Positions 1 through 8,417 of a DNA stretch of 64,000 nucleotides are shown piece after piece. The first letter of the stretch is position 1, and every line of letters begins with the position of its first letter. The notes beneath the pieces are model-generated. The model did no database searches. It saw nothing but the letters and a program-made list of their open reading frames with translations, and was not told the DNA's origin. Origin of the DNA: Qipengyuania_C sp046254955 (GTDB lineage Bacteria; Pseudomonadota; Alphaproteobacteria; Sphingomonadales; Sphingomonadaceae). Location: assembly GCF_046254955.1 (NCBI RefSeq), contig NZ_JBJXRG010000001.1, forward strand, positions 434,001 through 498,000. The letters are read 5' to 3'. The position numbers and the translations under genes were made by a program.

Positions 1-47
1 CCGAACGTCGAAAGTCGCTGGCAGCATTGGCTGCGGCGCCTCGATAA
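1..47 (+). CDS. possible C-terminal tail of an upstream gene (partial)
   Basis: A reading frame enters from the left edge and stops with TAA at 45-47, reading ERRKSLAALAAAPR. The sulfotransferase-like gene begins 18 bases later in the same frame, so an upstream member of the same operon could end here. Fifteen codons are too few to recognise a family or to show the frame is really translated. Reported only because the operon seems to continue to the left. Confidence 0.25.
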   Translation, partial: ERRKSLAALAAAPR

Positions 48-65
48 ACGGATATCCAGCGCATC

Positions 66-896
66 ATGTTCCACATCATCGCCAGCACTGGCCGCACCGC
101 AACAACCTATATCGCCGCGGGATTAAACCAGGTCGATGGAGTGGTTGCCTGCCATGAGGGCTATGTTGGTTCCGATCACGAAGGCGAACCGATCCTCCCG
201 CTGATCAATCTAGAGAACAATCTTGCCTTCCAGATTCGCGCCAAGGCAGCCGACGTGGTGGCACAGAAACGCAACGCCGAGGCCATTGGGGCCGCTCTGA
301 AGCTCGCCCAGGCCGATACGCTGGTTGACGTCGCCTACTACAATCCCACCATTGCCGAAGCACTGCTTGAAGCGCATCCGTCGCTCGAAATGGTGGGAAT
401 AGTCCGCGAACCCGAAGGATTCGTGCGGTCGGCAACGCAATTGGAGGGCGAGGATCCGATGCCTGTCGGCTGGCCGCATCCGGACAAAGAACTGACCGAC
501 CGCGAGAAGTTCATTTCCTTCGGCCGGATCAGGCCCGGCCGCAAATCGCCAGAATGGGCTGAATGGAAGCAATGGAGCGCCATTCGCCGCAATATCTGGC
601 TGTGGAGGGAGACCAATCGGTTGCTGTTCGAGGCAGAGGCTCGCTTCCCGGAAAGGGTCACTCTGATCGACTTCAGCCTACTCAAGGAGGATGAATCCCG
701 CTTCTGGCAACAGATTTTCGGCACCTTTGGCCTGCCATCTAAGCATTTTGTTAACCATGATGCCCTTAGTGCATTTCGCAACCGCAAACCGGGGGGAGCG
801 CAAGTCGGCAAGGCCGATGGCTGGACCCTCGAGGAGCGGGAGGCGCTCAACGCAGCGATAGCGGAATATACGGGGTTCAAGGGCAATGGAACTTAG
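66..896 (+). CDS. sulfotransferase-like protein
   Basis: This 276-residue protein resembles PAPS-dependent sulfotransferases. The N-terminus has a P-loop-like STGRTATTY segment at residues 7-15, which fits the 5'-phosphosulfate loop. A second motif, IVREPEGFVRSA, near residue 115 fits the 3'-phosphate-binding element that follows a beta strand. ATG 66 is the first start after an in-frame stop at 45-47. The gene overlaps the carrier-protein gene by 11 bases, so it heads the Dlt-like operon. By context it may act on the same envelope glycan or on its precursor; substrate and even true sulfotransfer are unproven. No signal peptide, so it is probably cytoplasmic. Confidence 0.6.
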   Translation: MFHIIASTGRTATTYIAAGLNQVDGVVACHEGYVGSDHEGEPILPLINLENNLAFQIRAKAADVVAQKRNAEAIGAALKLAQADTLVDVAYYNPTIAEALLEAHPSLEMVGIVREPEGFVRSATQLEGEDPMPVGWPHPDKELTDREKFISFGRIRPGRKSPEWAEWKQWSAIRRNIWLWRETNRLLFEAEARFPERVTLIDFSLLKEDESRFWQQIFGTFGLPSKHFVNHDALSAFRNRKPGGAQVGKADGWTLEEREALNAAIAEYTGFKGNGT

Positions 897-1149
897 CAAG
901 ATATCGATGGAGAATGTGTGCGCAGTGATCGAAGGCGCGCTGGTAACGGCCAACAGCGGAAAGCCGCTCTCGACAAAAGTCGATGAGACATCTTCGATGG
1001 GCACGCCCAAGGAATGGGATTCGCTCGCCTTCGTAGTCGTCTACAATGCCATCGCGGAAGAATTCGGCATCGAGCTTGAAGACGATGACGCGATCCACCT
1101 CACCAGCGTCCAGGCCACACATGAACTCCTCCAAGAGATTGCGGGATGA
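886..1149 (+). CDS. acyl/peptidyl carrier protein (DltC-like)
   Basis: An 87-residue four-helix carrier protein. The phosphopantetheine site is WDSLAFV, with Ser46 as the expected attachment residue, followed by an acidic helix typical of ACP/PCP proteins. It lies between a sulfotransferase-like gene and an AMP-ligase and overlaps the ligase by ATGA (1146-1149). It therefore probably accepts the activated acyl or aminoacyl group as a thioester and presents it to the MBOAT at the inner membrane, as DltC does. ATG 886 overlaps the preceding stop; a later Met (residue 8) is an alternative start. The cargo is not known. Confidence 0.8.
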   Translation: MELSKISMENVCAVIEGALVTANSGKPLSTKVDETSSMGTPKEWDSLAFVVVYNAIAEEFGIELEDDDAIHLTSVQATHELLQEIAG

Positions 1150-2594
1150 GCGATTGGCTGCGCCAGCAGCTGATTTCTGTATCGCAAGAATTTCCTGACC
1201 GCCTCGCCGTAGATGGCGGCAAGGCCGGCCAGCTTACCTACCGCGAACTGTATGGGCTGGCTTCGGCAATCTCCGAGGCGGTTGCCGCGCATGGATCTGT
1301 CGGCATTCTCAGCAATCGGCGCCCCGAAGCCTATGTGGCTGTGCTGGCCTGCTATCTTGGCGGAATCCCTTTCACGCCGCTTAATCCCAAGTTTCCCGAA
1401 GAGCGGCTGCGCAAGATCATCGAACTGTCGGATGTTAGCCTGGTCTTGCACGACACGACGACCACTGGCGTCGCCGATGAACTGGGCGCAGCAGCGCATG
1501 CGATCGATCTTTACGGCATCCAGTCGGCAAGTGCGATGGTCGAGGTGTCTGAGGATGCGATTGCCTACCGCATGTTCACTTCAGGCAGCACCGGCGAGCC
1601 CAAAGGCGTGCCGATTCCCGTCAGCGCGCTGACCCACTATGTGCGCGCAATCGGCGAAACGCTCGGCCTTCCGGACGAAGGTCGTTACAGCCAGCTGTTC
1701 GACCTCAGCTTCGACCTTTCAATCCACGATATTTTCGTGACCTTCGCCAATGGCGGCACACTGGTTCCGGCGAATGAGATCAACCTTCTGATGCCGCATA
1801 CCTATATCGCCAAGCAGCAGATCGACGTGTGGTTTTCGGTCCCGATGCTAGCGATGAGCGCCGCGCGCGGGTTGGCCAGGGCGGAGCCTGCACATTGCCT
1901 CAAGCTCGCTCTGTTCTGCGGAGAGGCCTTACCGATGGACTACGTTCGCGGGTTCCGTGATCTGATGCAAGACGGCGCGCCGCTGTGGAACCTGTATGGC
2001 CCGACAGAAGCGACCATTGCCTTCACCGCCAAGCTGATCGACCCTTCTGATCGCACCGACGGAGCCGCGACGTTGGGCGATGCGTTTGGAGATAACGAAA
2101 TCGCGATCCTCGATGAAACCGGTACAGTTCAGCCAGTCAGCGAAGGAGCAACCGGGGAGTTGTTGCTGGCAGGGCCGCAAGTGTTCGCCGGATACCAGCC
2201 GCCTCGCCATGACCCGTTCGTCGAGGGCCGTTACTACAGGTCCGGAGACATCGTAACCTACAGGAATGGCGAGCTAAAGTACGAAGGGCGCAAGGATAAC
2301 CAGGTCAAGATCAGGGGCATGCGGATCGAGCTTTCGGAAATCGAATCTGCCTTCCGCAACCACCTGGATTGCGATTCCGCCGCCGCCATAGTTCACGGGG
2401 AACTCGAGGACGCGGAAATTCGTGTGGCCTATACCGCTCCCGGCGAACTGGCCGATACTAAGGGGCTCGAGAAGCACCTGCCCAGCTACATGATTCCCGC
2501 GCGGATCTGGCGGCTGGACGAACTTCCGGTGAATGCCAATGGCAAGGTCGATCGCCGCAAACTCGGGGAAATCGAGTGGCCTTCGCCCGACTAG
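1146..2594 (+). CDS. AMP-dependent ligase / amino-acid adenylation enzyme (DltA-like)
   Basis: A 482-residue stand-alone adenylation enzyme. Visible core motifs are the P-loop TSGSTGEPKG (residues 145-154), FDLSFDLSIHDIF in the substrate pocket region, NLYGPTEATI, YRSGDI and the C-terminal catalytic-lysine motif NANGKVDRRK. Length and motifs match single-domain ligases such as DltA rather than a multidomain NRPS. It should activate a carboxylate as acyl-AMP and load the neighbouring carrier protein. The FDLSxD segment resembles D-alanine ligases, which fits an amino-acid substrate, but the substrate cannot be read from sequence alone. It overlaps the next gene by 19 bases. Confidence 0.82.
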   Translation: MSDWLRQQLISVSQEFPDRLAVDGGKAGQLTYRELYGLASAISEAVAAHGSVGILSNRRPEAYVAVLACYLGGIPFTPLNPKFPEERLRKIIELSDVSLVLHDTTTTGVADELGAAAHAIDLYGIQSASAMVEVSEDAIAYRMFTSGSTGEPKGVPIPVSALTHYVRAIGETLGLPDEGRYSQLFDLSFDLSIHDIFVTFANGGTLVPANEINLLMPHTYIAKQQIDVWFSVPMLAMSAARGLARAEPAHCLKLALFCGEALPMDYVRGFRDLMQDGAPLWNLYGPTEATIAFTAKLIDPSDRTDGAATLGDAFGDNEIAILDETGTVQPVSEGATGELLLAGPQVFAGYQPPRHDPFVEGRYYRSGDIVTYRNGELKYEGRKDNQVKIRGMRIELSEIESAFRNHLDCDSAAAIVHGELEDAEIRVAYTAPGELADTKGLEKHLPSYMIPARIWRLDELPVNANGKVDRRKLGEIEWPSPD

Positions 2595-3622
2595 CCCCGC
2601 TGATCTTCATTGCCGCAATGATCGGGCTCGCGTTCGCTGGCTCGAAAGTGCGAACCTATCCGGTCGATCCGGCGAGTTTCTGCTCGTTCGAATTCACCCA
2701 GCTGGACGAGCCTGCCAGCGATATCCTCGTCTTCGGCACCAGCCGCGCGGGACGCGGGATCGACGCCGCCTATGTACAGACGTTGCTGCGCGCGAAGACG
2801 GGCGGCGACGTGAGCGTCCAACGCCTTTCGCTCGCCAACCCCGATATTCCCTCCTTCGATGTATTCTACCGCGAGTATTTGCGCCAACGGGGCGCTCCGA
2901 AGCTGGTCGTTCTGCAAGTGCTCTACAATCGCGAGCCGGAGCGGCAGGCCCTGATCGGCGCACCGCTGCATAATGTGCGCAACGTGCTGCTTGGCGATCT
3001 TGGCGATCTCCATGCCGTCCAGAAAGAAGCGGAAGCCGAAACTTCTGGAGAGCGCCTTCGCCGCGGCTATCGCCCGATCACCGCTGTCGCGATCGACAAG
3101 TTCACCAACAATATCTACGCCGCGCTGCGCTATCCCTATTTCTCCTCGCTCGGCATGGATCCGAACACTATCTGTGTCGACGACCTGCCCTTGCGCCAAA
3201 GCGGGAACTGGCTGCACGGCGATTTGCCGGGCGAGCCCACGGTCGAAGATCCGCGCGATCATGGTTCGCCCGAGGATTGGGCAGCGGAAGTCGCCGGCTA
3301 CCTGCCGCTCGACCCTGCCGGAGTAGACCGCGCGCTCGAAGTCGGCCAGATGCGCCGCCTTATCCAGCTGATCCGATCAAACGGCAGCGAGGTTGCGCTG
3401 GTTTTGTTCCCGATCTTCGGTGAGACCATCTCGCAGGGCGATCTCGCTTCGATCCGCTCGCTTTATCCTGACCTCGACGTGATCGATCTCGACACGCCTT
3501 TCCATTCGGCGGTCGAAGCAAATGAAGCCGCACACTTCGTCGATGCAAACCACGTCAACGCCAAGGGCGCCCTGGTGCTTTCGACCGAGCTCGCGTCGCA
3601 ACTTGAGGGGCGGCTGCCATGA
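2576..3622 (+). CDS. membrane-anchored SGNH-type acyltransferase (DltD-like)
   Basis: A 348-residue protein with an N-terminal hydrophobic anchor (residues 6-22) and a predicted extracytoplasmic domain. The nucleophile motif is FGTSRAGRG with Ser56; the C-terminus has DANH (Asp323, His326), the DxxH pair of SGNH hydrolases and DltD. Family knowledge says DltD takes the acyl group from the shuttle tyrosine onto this serine and passes it to the polymer. The start is GTG 2576, preceded by GGGGAA and nested in the end of the ligase gene. It overlaps the MBOAT gene by ATGA. Sequence similarity to true DltD beyond the motifs looks low, so the name describes role, not orthology. Confidence 0.7.
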   Translation: MAFARLAPLIFIAAMIGLAFAGSKVRTYPVDPASFCSFEFTQLDEPASDILVFGTSRAGRGIDAAYVQTLLRAKTGGDVSVQRLSLANPDIPSFDVFYREYLRQRGAPKLVVLQVLYNREPERQALIGAPLHNVRNVLLGDLGDLHAVQKEAEAETSGERLRRGYRPITAVAIDKFTNNIYAALRYPYFSSLGMDPNTICVDDLPLRQSGNWLHGDLPGEPTVEDPRDHGSPEDWAAEVAGYLPLDPAGVDRALEVGQMRRLIQLIRSNGSEVALVLFPIFGETISQGDLASIRSLYPDLDVIDLDTPFHSAVEANEAAHFVDANHVNAKGALVLSTELASQLEGRLP

Positions 3623-4671
3623 CTGATCCCCTCGCCCATCTTGCCTTTATCCTTGCTGCCTGGGTGTTGTGCTTTGCGCTGCGCTTCAAGGCCAGCGAAG
3701 TCATCCTCAGCCTGGGCGGATTGATATTCCTGGCACTATACGCACCGCTCGCGGCAGGATGGATCCTGTTCACCTGCGCCGAAGGCATTCTGTTGTTCCT
3801 GTGGCTGCGCAACCGCGCACGCGATGACGGCCTCAAGAAATACGGCGCCTATGTGCTGCTGCTCAACCTGCTTGCAGTCGACATCCATCCGCTCGTCTTT
3901 GGATTCAATGTCGAGACACTGGCCATCTCGTTCTCGACGATCCGCATTTTCATGACCAGCAAGCAGCTACTGAGCGCGCGCAAGGCCCCGGCCTTGTCCG
4001 ACACGGGATGGGTACTGGTCAGCGGATTCTACCTCCCGGCAATCCTTATCGGCCCGGTTTTCTCCGGACTTGATCTGAAGAAACAGAAGGCCGCGAGCGA
4101 GCGTTACGAAGCGACGATCACCGATCACCGGCTGGTGCTGCAAGGTCTGGTACTCGCGATACTGGGCAATCCAGCGATGGGTTCGATTGCGGCGACCATG
4201 ACATCGGAAGACGGCTATGGGCTGCCGGCAATCGCCGCTGCACCGCTCCTGTTCCTCCAGCTTTTTACAGCCTTCTGGGGTCAATCGCTGATCGCCGAGC
4301 ACACTTCGCGCTATTTCGGCTATGTCTTGCCGGTAAACTTCGACATGCCCTGGCGCGCAAAGGACATCCGCGATTTCTGGCAGCGCTGGCATCGTTCGAT
4401 GGCGCAGTTCGTGATGCAGTACATCTTCCTGCCGCTGAACCTCAAGGGCTGGTCTCCCAAGGCCGCCACCATCGCGGCCTTCGTCTTCATGGGCCTGTGG
4501 CACAATCTCTCGATCGGCTACTTCATCTGGGGTCTCGGCCACGGGATCCTGCTGGCGAACTGGCCCAAGAAAGAGCTTGTGGGCGCACGGCTTTACCTTG
4601 GCGCGGCGTTTACGTGGGTTTGCGTGATCGGTCTGAGCTATGTGGCGAATTTCGGGGAGCTGGCACAATGA
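3619..4671 (+). CDS. MBOAT-family O-acyltransferase (DltB-like)
   Basis: A 350-residue polytopic membrane protein. It has the MBOAT signature RDFWQRWHRSM followed by FMGLWHNLSIGYFIWGLGHG; the histidine near residue 295 is the conserved catalytic one. In DltB and AlgI families this enzyme moves an acyl group from a cytoplasmic thioester through the membrane. Neighbours (carrier, ligase, SGNH protein, microprotein) point to the DltB role. It is slightly shorter than typical DltB. It has no fused C-terminal shuttle motif; that motif is instead found on the microprotein encoded by the next, ATGA-overlapping gene. Confidence 0.8.
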   Translation: MTDPLAHLAFILAAWVLCFALRFKASEVILSLGGLIFLALYAPLAAGWILFTCAEGILLFLWLRNRARDDGLKKYGAYVLLLNLLAVDIHPLVFGFNVETLAISFSTIRIFMTSKQLLSARKAPALSDTGWVLVSGFYLPAILIGPVFSGLDLKKQKAASERYEATITDHRLVLQGLVLAILGNPAMGSIAATMTSEDGYGLPAIAAAPLLFLQLFTAFWGQSLIAEHTSRYFGYVLPVNFDMPWRAKDIRDFWQRWHRSMAQFVMQYIFLPLNLKGWSPKAATIAAFVFMGLWHNLSIGYFIWGLGHGILLANWPKKELVGARLYLGAAFTWVCVIGLSYVANFGELAQ

Positions 4672-4781
4672 GCGAGCGAAACAAGGAATGGATCAACATT
4701 GCGATCCTGCTGATCATCGCACTCTTCCTGCTGTTCTTCATCCAGCCGGGAATGGTCGAATCGCCGTATAATGATTTTTAG
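4668..4781 (+). CDS. DltX-like transmembrane microprotein with C-terminal acyl-shuttle motif
   Basis: A 37-residue protein, below the length cut-off of most gene finders, starting in the ATGA overlap of the MBOAT gene. A short charged head (MSERNKEW) precedes one membrane helix (about residues 9-25). The extracytoplasmic tail ends in SPYNDF, with Tyr34 four residues from the end and a terminal Phe. Family knowledge: DltX microproteins and some MBOATs end in a hexapeptide whose tyrosine carries the acyl group from MBOAT to the SGNH transferase. Position, topology and tail all fit that role. No gene follows on this strand. Confidence 0.72.
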   Translation: MSERNKEWINIAILLIIALFLLFFIQPGMVESPYNDF

Positions 4782-4791
4782 GGTCGGTTGC

Positions 4792-6369
4792 TCATTGATT
4801 CGGGTGGTTTGACCTGTCCGATAGGGTTTCGGTAGTAACTTCCTTGAATGTATAGAGATTGCTGGGATCTTGAAACATGTAAACTCGATCTTCTCGCATG
4901 CCCAGCGATTGGCCGAATTCGCGATTCAGAATGAATGGGTAGAGATTGACTGGCGTCGACAAGGCTTCATGGGGTGAACCATCGACCAGTCTAGTAGCCA
5001 TCAAGATTCCCAGTTTCTGCTTCTTCTTCTCTACGCTCAGCGTGTGCCAGTTGATCTTGACTGGATCGGTACCAATGCTGTCCTCGTTGCCAATATGCGG
5101 CTCGGGCCAAGGCCCCTCATCGGCATGGATTAATATTACCGAGGGACGCGGTCCGGCAATAATTTGGTCGACAAGTTGCAGGATACGGTCATTGGTATAG
5201 CTCAGTTGTTGGGAGTAATTCTCACTTCGCGTAGCTCCCCGTGCGACTGCCAGCGAGCGACAAGTGCCATCCGCATTGATTACGTAGGGCGGGTGTGGGA
5301 CCAAGAAATGGGCAAAGATATATTTGCGATCCTCATTTCTTGCGAGCTCCACAAGGGCGTCGAACTTGTAGTGCACGCGAAGGCATTGGTCTTTCCGGAC
5401 ATCGCCGAACGGCAAACCGAGCTGCTCGGCAATTAAGCCTGGGAATGACCGCCTAAACACGACGGAAACGAGTTGTGGCAGAGCCCTGAAGTTGATGTTG
5501 CGATCAGCATCATCGCTTACCCTGGTTGGATTCCACCAGGAGCCGGACCAGTAGCTTAAGTAACCGTTCTGTTTGAATGTGCTCAGTGCACGATTCCGCC
5601 CGAGCGCATTATATAGCGGCACCGGATCATGCGCGTAGCGCAATTTACCGGAGAAGTGGTCGAGATAATCAGCGTTGAGGGTTGATGCGAGCGAGTGCGC
5701 GGTACGCTGGTAGTTGGCGAAGGCATATTCCGGCACCTCAAAACCCCGCGCACGAAGCGCATCGTAGAAGTCTGAATTGTCTACATCATAAGCTTGAAGC
5801 AAGGTTTCGCGGTCGCCATAGCGATCGAAAACCAGGTGCCACACATCTGGACCGCTTTGCATTTCGAGTGCAGCCAATGGCGTACTAGGAAATTGAGCGC
5901 CATTACGGGTTTCCTCAAGCCAGATCTGCCCTTGTGCGGTCCGAAGACATAGAAAGAGGACCGGTAGTATCAGGAGAACATTCGTCCAGAAATTAACGGC
6001 AAATAGCGACTCGATCTGTCCGGGAATCCGTCGCGTCAGGTCGACGAGAATGAAAAGGACGAGCACGTAGATCAGGCTCTTCACAAGCGATGATTCGGGC
6101 ATGAAGTCGATGATTTCACTGCCGTTCAGGAGAAAGAACGACCACATTCCTGTTGCCAAAGATGCCCGAATCCACCCATTCAGGAGCAGTCGGAAAAGAG
6201 CCCACAAAGCAAAAGAAAAAACTGCCAGGACCAGCATAGCTTCGCCGGCTTCCACATAACCGATGTGAAACTTCAGGTCCGACCACAGGACAGCCGTGAT
6301 CACGATCGATGGCGCAATCCACGCGAGAGGAATTCTGGATAGCCTATTAATGGCCCCTTTGAGCCTCAC
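4792..6369 (-). CDS. membrane protein of the alkaline phosphatase/sulfatase superfamily
   Basis: A 525-residue protein with about five N-terminal membrane helices (residues 15-145) and a large C-terminal domain. The domain has HLVFDRYGDRETL, AHFLVPHPPYV and LIHADEGPWP, a pattern seen in sulfatase/phosphoglycerol-transferase-like proteins of surface-polysaccharide clusters. Substrate is unknown. Its start overlaps the stop of the upstream methyltransferase gene by ATGA, so the two are co-translated. It converges on the Dlt-like operon with only 10 bases between. Base composition looks lower in GC than the flanking genes, suggesting the cluster was acquired separately. Confidence 0.65.
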   Translation of the reverse strand: MRLKGAINRLSRIPLAWIAPSIVITAVLWSDLKFHIGYVEAGEAMLVLAVFSFALWALFRLLLNGWIRASLATGMWSFFLLNGSEIIDFMPESSLVKSLIYVLVLFILVDLTRRIPGQIESLFAVNFWTNVLLILPVLFLCLRTAQGQIWLEETRNGAQFPSTPLAALEMQSGPDVWHLVFDRYGDRETLLQAYDVDNSDFYDALRARGFEVPEYAFANYQRTAHSLASTLNADYLDHFSGKLRYAHDPVPLYNALGRNRALSTFKQNGYLSYWSGSWWNPTRVSDDADRNINFRALPQLVSVVFRRSFPGLIAEQLGLPFGDVRKDQCLRVHYKFDALVELARNEDRKYIFAHFLVPHPPYVINADGTCRSLAVARGATRSENYSQQLSYTNDRILQLVDQIIAGPRPSVILIHADEGPWPEPHIGNEDSIGTDPVKINWHTLSVEKKKQKLGILMATRLVDGSPHEALSTPVNLYPFILNREFGQSLGMREDRVYMFQDPSNLYTFKEVTTETLSDRSNHPNQ

Positions 6370-7745
6370 GCCTGATCATACCACAACAAAGTTCTCGTCC
6401 CTCCAGAGAGGGTCTGGGTACGGACAATTCGTGCCCGTTCAGCCATCAGCCCAAGGAAGGCTTCGAGCGAATAACCTGGGAAAATATCTCCACGCTGAGA
6501 TAACAGAGTCTGGACCATCTCGTCATCCTTGTTGGGAAACTCAATTATTCCTGCGGGTGCAATAGAGACTAGCCAATCGAGCACCATATCAAGCGGCACA
6601 TTGCGCGTTATCGCGATATGGTGAACCAGCGCCAATGCAATGAGCGCGTCAGGATGAGCACGATCCGCGAAACCCTGCCGCTCCCTTTCTGCCCAACCTA
6701 GCGATGGACTTGGATTGGCGGCATCAAGCCAGAGAGGCGTAAACGAGTGGTCTGACCCCTTGAAACGAGCGAATGCCTTCTCGATCGCGCCGTAATCGAA
6801 ATCAAATCCGATCACCGATCCCGCTCCCGCGTTCAGAGCCTCTAACGAGTAGTCACCGGTATTGCAGCCGAGGTCGAATAGGAGCGCTGGCTGCGTTGAT
6901 TTCGCGAACTCAGCAACGAAGGATTGCTTCTCGGTCCGTTCCGCCACCTCGTAAGAATTGTCGTCAGCATAATTTGACCAGACGCTCTTGTCGCCTTCCA
7001 GCTCAAGCTTGGCGACAAACACGCGCAAAGCTTGGAGAATGGCAGCAAAGCGGGACTTGCTGAGCGATGCGGAGACGCCTTTCGCATTGCGAGCCCCACG
7101 CTGGATTGCAGACGCGTGCACTTTCGCCTGTGCGACAACATGCGCGGCAACAGTGAAAGAAAGCTTGTCTCTCAGGCGCAGTATTCGGTTCATATCTTCT
7201 GGCGGAATACCTTCCAGTCCGCCTCTGAACCACGCGTTCGGGGCTACGCTCAGCTTGCTCCACATCAAGAGCGGATTAAGGAATTGCATGGCGAACTGGC
7301 GCTGTCCGGACCACAACATTCCTGGCCTGTAGGGTATGACAGAGAGGTGATCAATGAACACCGGCCGTGTGCCAATGAACTGGATGTTATAAGCAGTTGC
7401 ATCCGACAGGGTGAAATCTTCAGATAACAAATTGAGCTGTAGGTCGAGGTGGAGGAGCGCGGCTGCCTTCAACTGAGAGAAGCACCACTCATAGGGATAG
7501 GAGAAGAAGGGAATCCTCGGGTGCTCGATCGCCTGCTTCGCTCCAAAGGTATCGAACGGCAAAGCGTCCAATGCGACCTCTTGAGCGGGCAGCATCATGC
7601 CGCTTGCGGCGTATCGTGCGAAAATCCCTGCGTCAGTGGCTTTTGCGAAAGACTGCGCGCCTGCCTCAAAAATCAACCGGTATACACGGCCATCGTTTTC
7701 GATGATCCGCCCAGCAGGGTCACGAAACGAGCCTGGATTGAACAT
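6366..7745 (-). CDS. class I SAM-dependent methyltransferase, NoeA-like
   Basis: A 459-residue protein. The N-terminal half resembles the conserved region of nodulation protein NoeA-type methyltransferases (LSEDFTLSDATAYNIQF, then FIDHLS). The C-terminal half holds the SAM-binding Rossmann motif LLFDLGCNTGDYS near residue 293. Such proteins sit in surface-glycan gene clusters and are thought to methylate sugars or a lipid carrier intermediate. It is cotranscribed with the following AlkP-superfamily protein (ATGA overlap) and preceded, 16 bases away, by a small membrane protein of a family often next to it. The methyl acceptor is unknown. Confidence 0.7.
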   Translation of the reverse strand: MFNPGSFRDPAGRIIENDGRVYRLIFEAGAQSFAKATDAGIFARYAASGMMLPAQEVALDALPFDTFGAKQAIEHPRIPFFSYPYEWCFSQLKAAALLHLDLQLNLLSEDFTLSDATAYNIQFIGTRPVFIDHLSVIPYRPGMLWSGQRQFAMQFLNPLLMWSKLSVAPNAWFRGGLEGIPPEDMNRILRLRDKLSFTVAAHVVAQAKVHASAIQRGARNAKGVSASLSKSRFAAILQALRVFVAKLELEGDKSVWSNYADDNSYEVAERTEKQSFVAEFAKSTQPALLFDLGCNTGDYSLEALNAGAGSVIGFDFDYGAIEKAFARFKGSDHSFTPLWLDAANPSPSLGWAERERQGFADRAHPDALIALALVHHIAITRNVPLDMVLDWLVSIAPAGIIEFPNKDDEMVQTLLSQRGDIFPGYSLEAFLGLMAERARIVRTQTLSGGTRTLLWYDQA

Positions 7746-7761
7746 GAGTCAATCCTGTAGA

Positions 7762-7971
7762 TCAGTCTTCAGCTTCGTCTGTACGCTCGGGTCGGAACAA
7801 CGATATGAATCGGTGGATGTAGACTCTTATCGCGATAAATGCTGCTGCAACCGAACCAATTATCACTTGCAACGCCATACTCACGCTTGCGGCGTCGATA
7901 TAAGCGTGTGCCGCCGAAACCGGCATCAGAAATGATAAGGCCAATAGTTGAAGAGTTACCTTCAGTTTCAT
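7762..7971 (-). CDS. small membrane protein, YID-x-SM-x-LQ type
   Basis: A 69-residue protein with a cleavable-looking signal (MKLKVTLQLLALSFLMPVSA, cut after AHA) and one further helix. The mature start reads YIDAASVSMALQ, close to the YIDPGSGSMLLQ pattern of small proteins found near polysaccharide AlkP-superfamily and NoeA-like genes. The open frame extends further upstream to 8184, but the ATG at 7971 has a GGGGAA ribosome site and gives a proper signal peptide, so the shorter form is chosen. It is the first gene of a three-gene leftward operon. Function unknown. Confidence 0.6.
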   Translation of the reverse strand: MKLKVTLQLLALSFLMPVSAAHAYIDAASVSMALQVIIGSVAAAFIAIRVYIHRFISLFRPERTDEAED

Positions 7972-8155
7972 CAAGTTTCCCCGTTCTAACGCTCCATAAA
8001 CAACAACAAACACTAGCAAATTGCCATGATCAATGCGCCGCTTCGCCCTGTCCCAATTCAAGACAGTGCCCAGAAGGGGTGAAAAGGCAAGGCAATTCAT
8101 AACGAGGCAAGTAGCCTCACCATCCTTGACCTTAGCGTATGAGCACGAAAGTAGC

Positions 8156-8229
8156 TGGATGCCCCGTGAGGATTCGAACCTCAATTGACGGAGTCAGAGT
8201 CCGTAGTCTTACCATTAGACGACGGGGCA
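8156..8229 (-). tRNA. tRNA-Gln (CUG anticodon)
   Basis: Read on the minus strand, the sequence folds as a complete cloverleaf. The acceptor arms are TGCCCCG and CGGGGCA, the anticodon arms ACGGA and TCCGT, and the loop is CTCTGAC, giving anticodon CTG. The T arm is GAGG-TTCGAAT-CCTC. A U1-A72 first pair is typical of tRNA-Gln. CCA appears to be encoded at 8158-8156. Its 3' end faces the lower-GC glycan cluster, the usual geometry of a tRNA used as an integration site. Confidence 0.9.
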
Positions 8230-8417
8230 TGATGGTCGCGTGTGCGAGCGTGGCCATCTAGTTTCGCACACCTGCAAGGTCAAGGCCTCGAAGGCGCTTG
8301 GAAGCAAGTCGGAATTGTATCGCACGCAACCACTCTTGCCGCTTGTCTCACTGATCGCTAGCTTGGGCGCAGGTCTTCGTTGCCAATTTGGCGCGAAAAG
8401 AGAAGAAAGCATTTGAA

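Noticed and set aside
8104..8118. GAGGC-AAGTA-GCCTC hairpin downstream of tRNA-Gln as its terminator
   Set aside because: Only five base pairs and no T-run on the tRNA strand.
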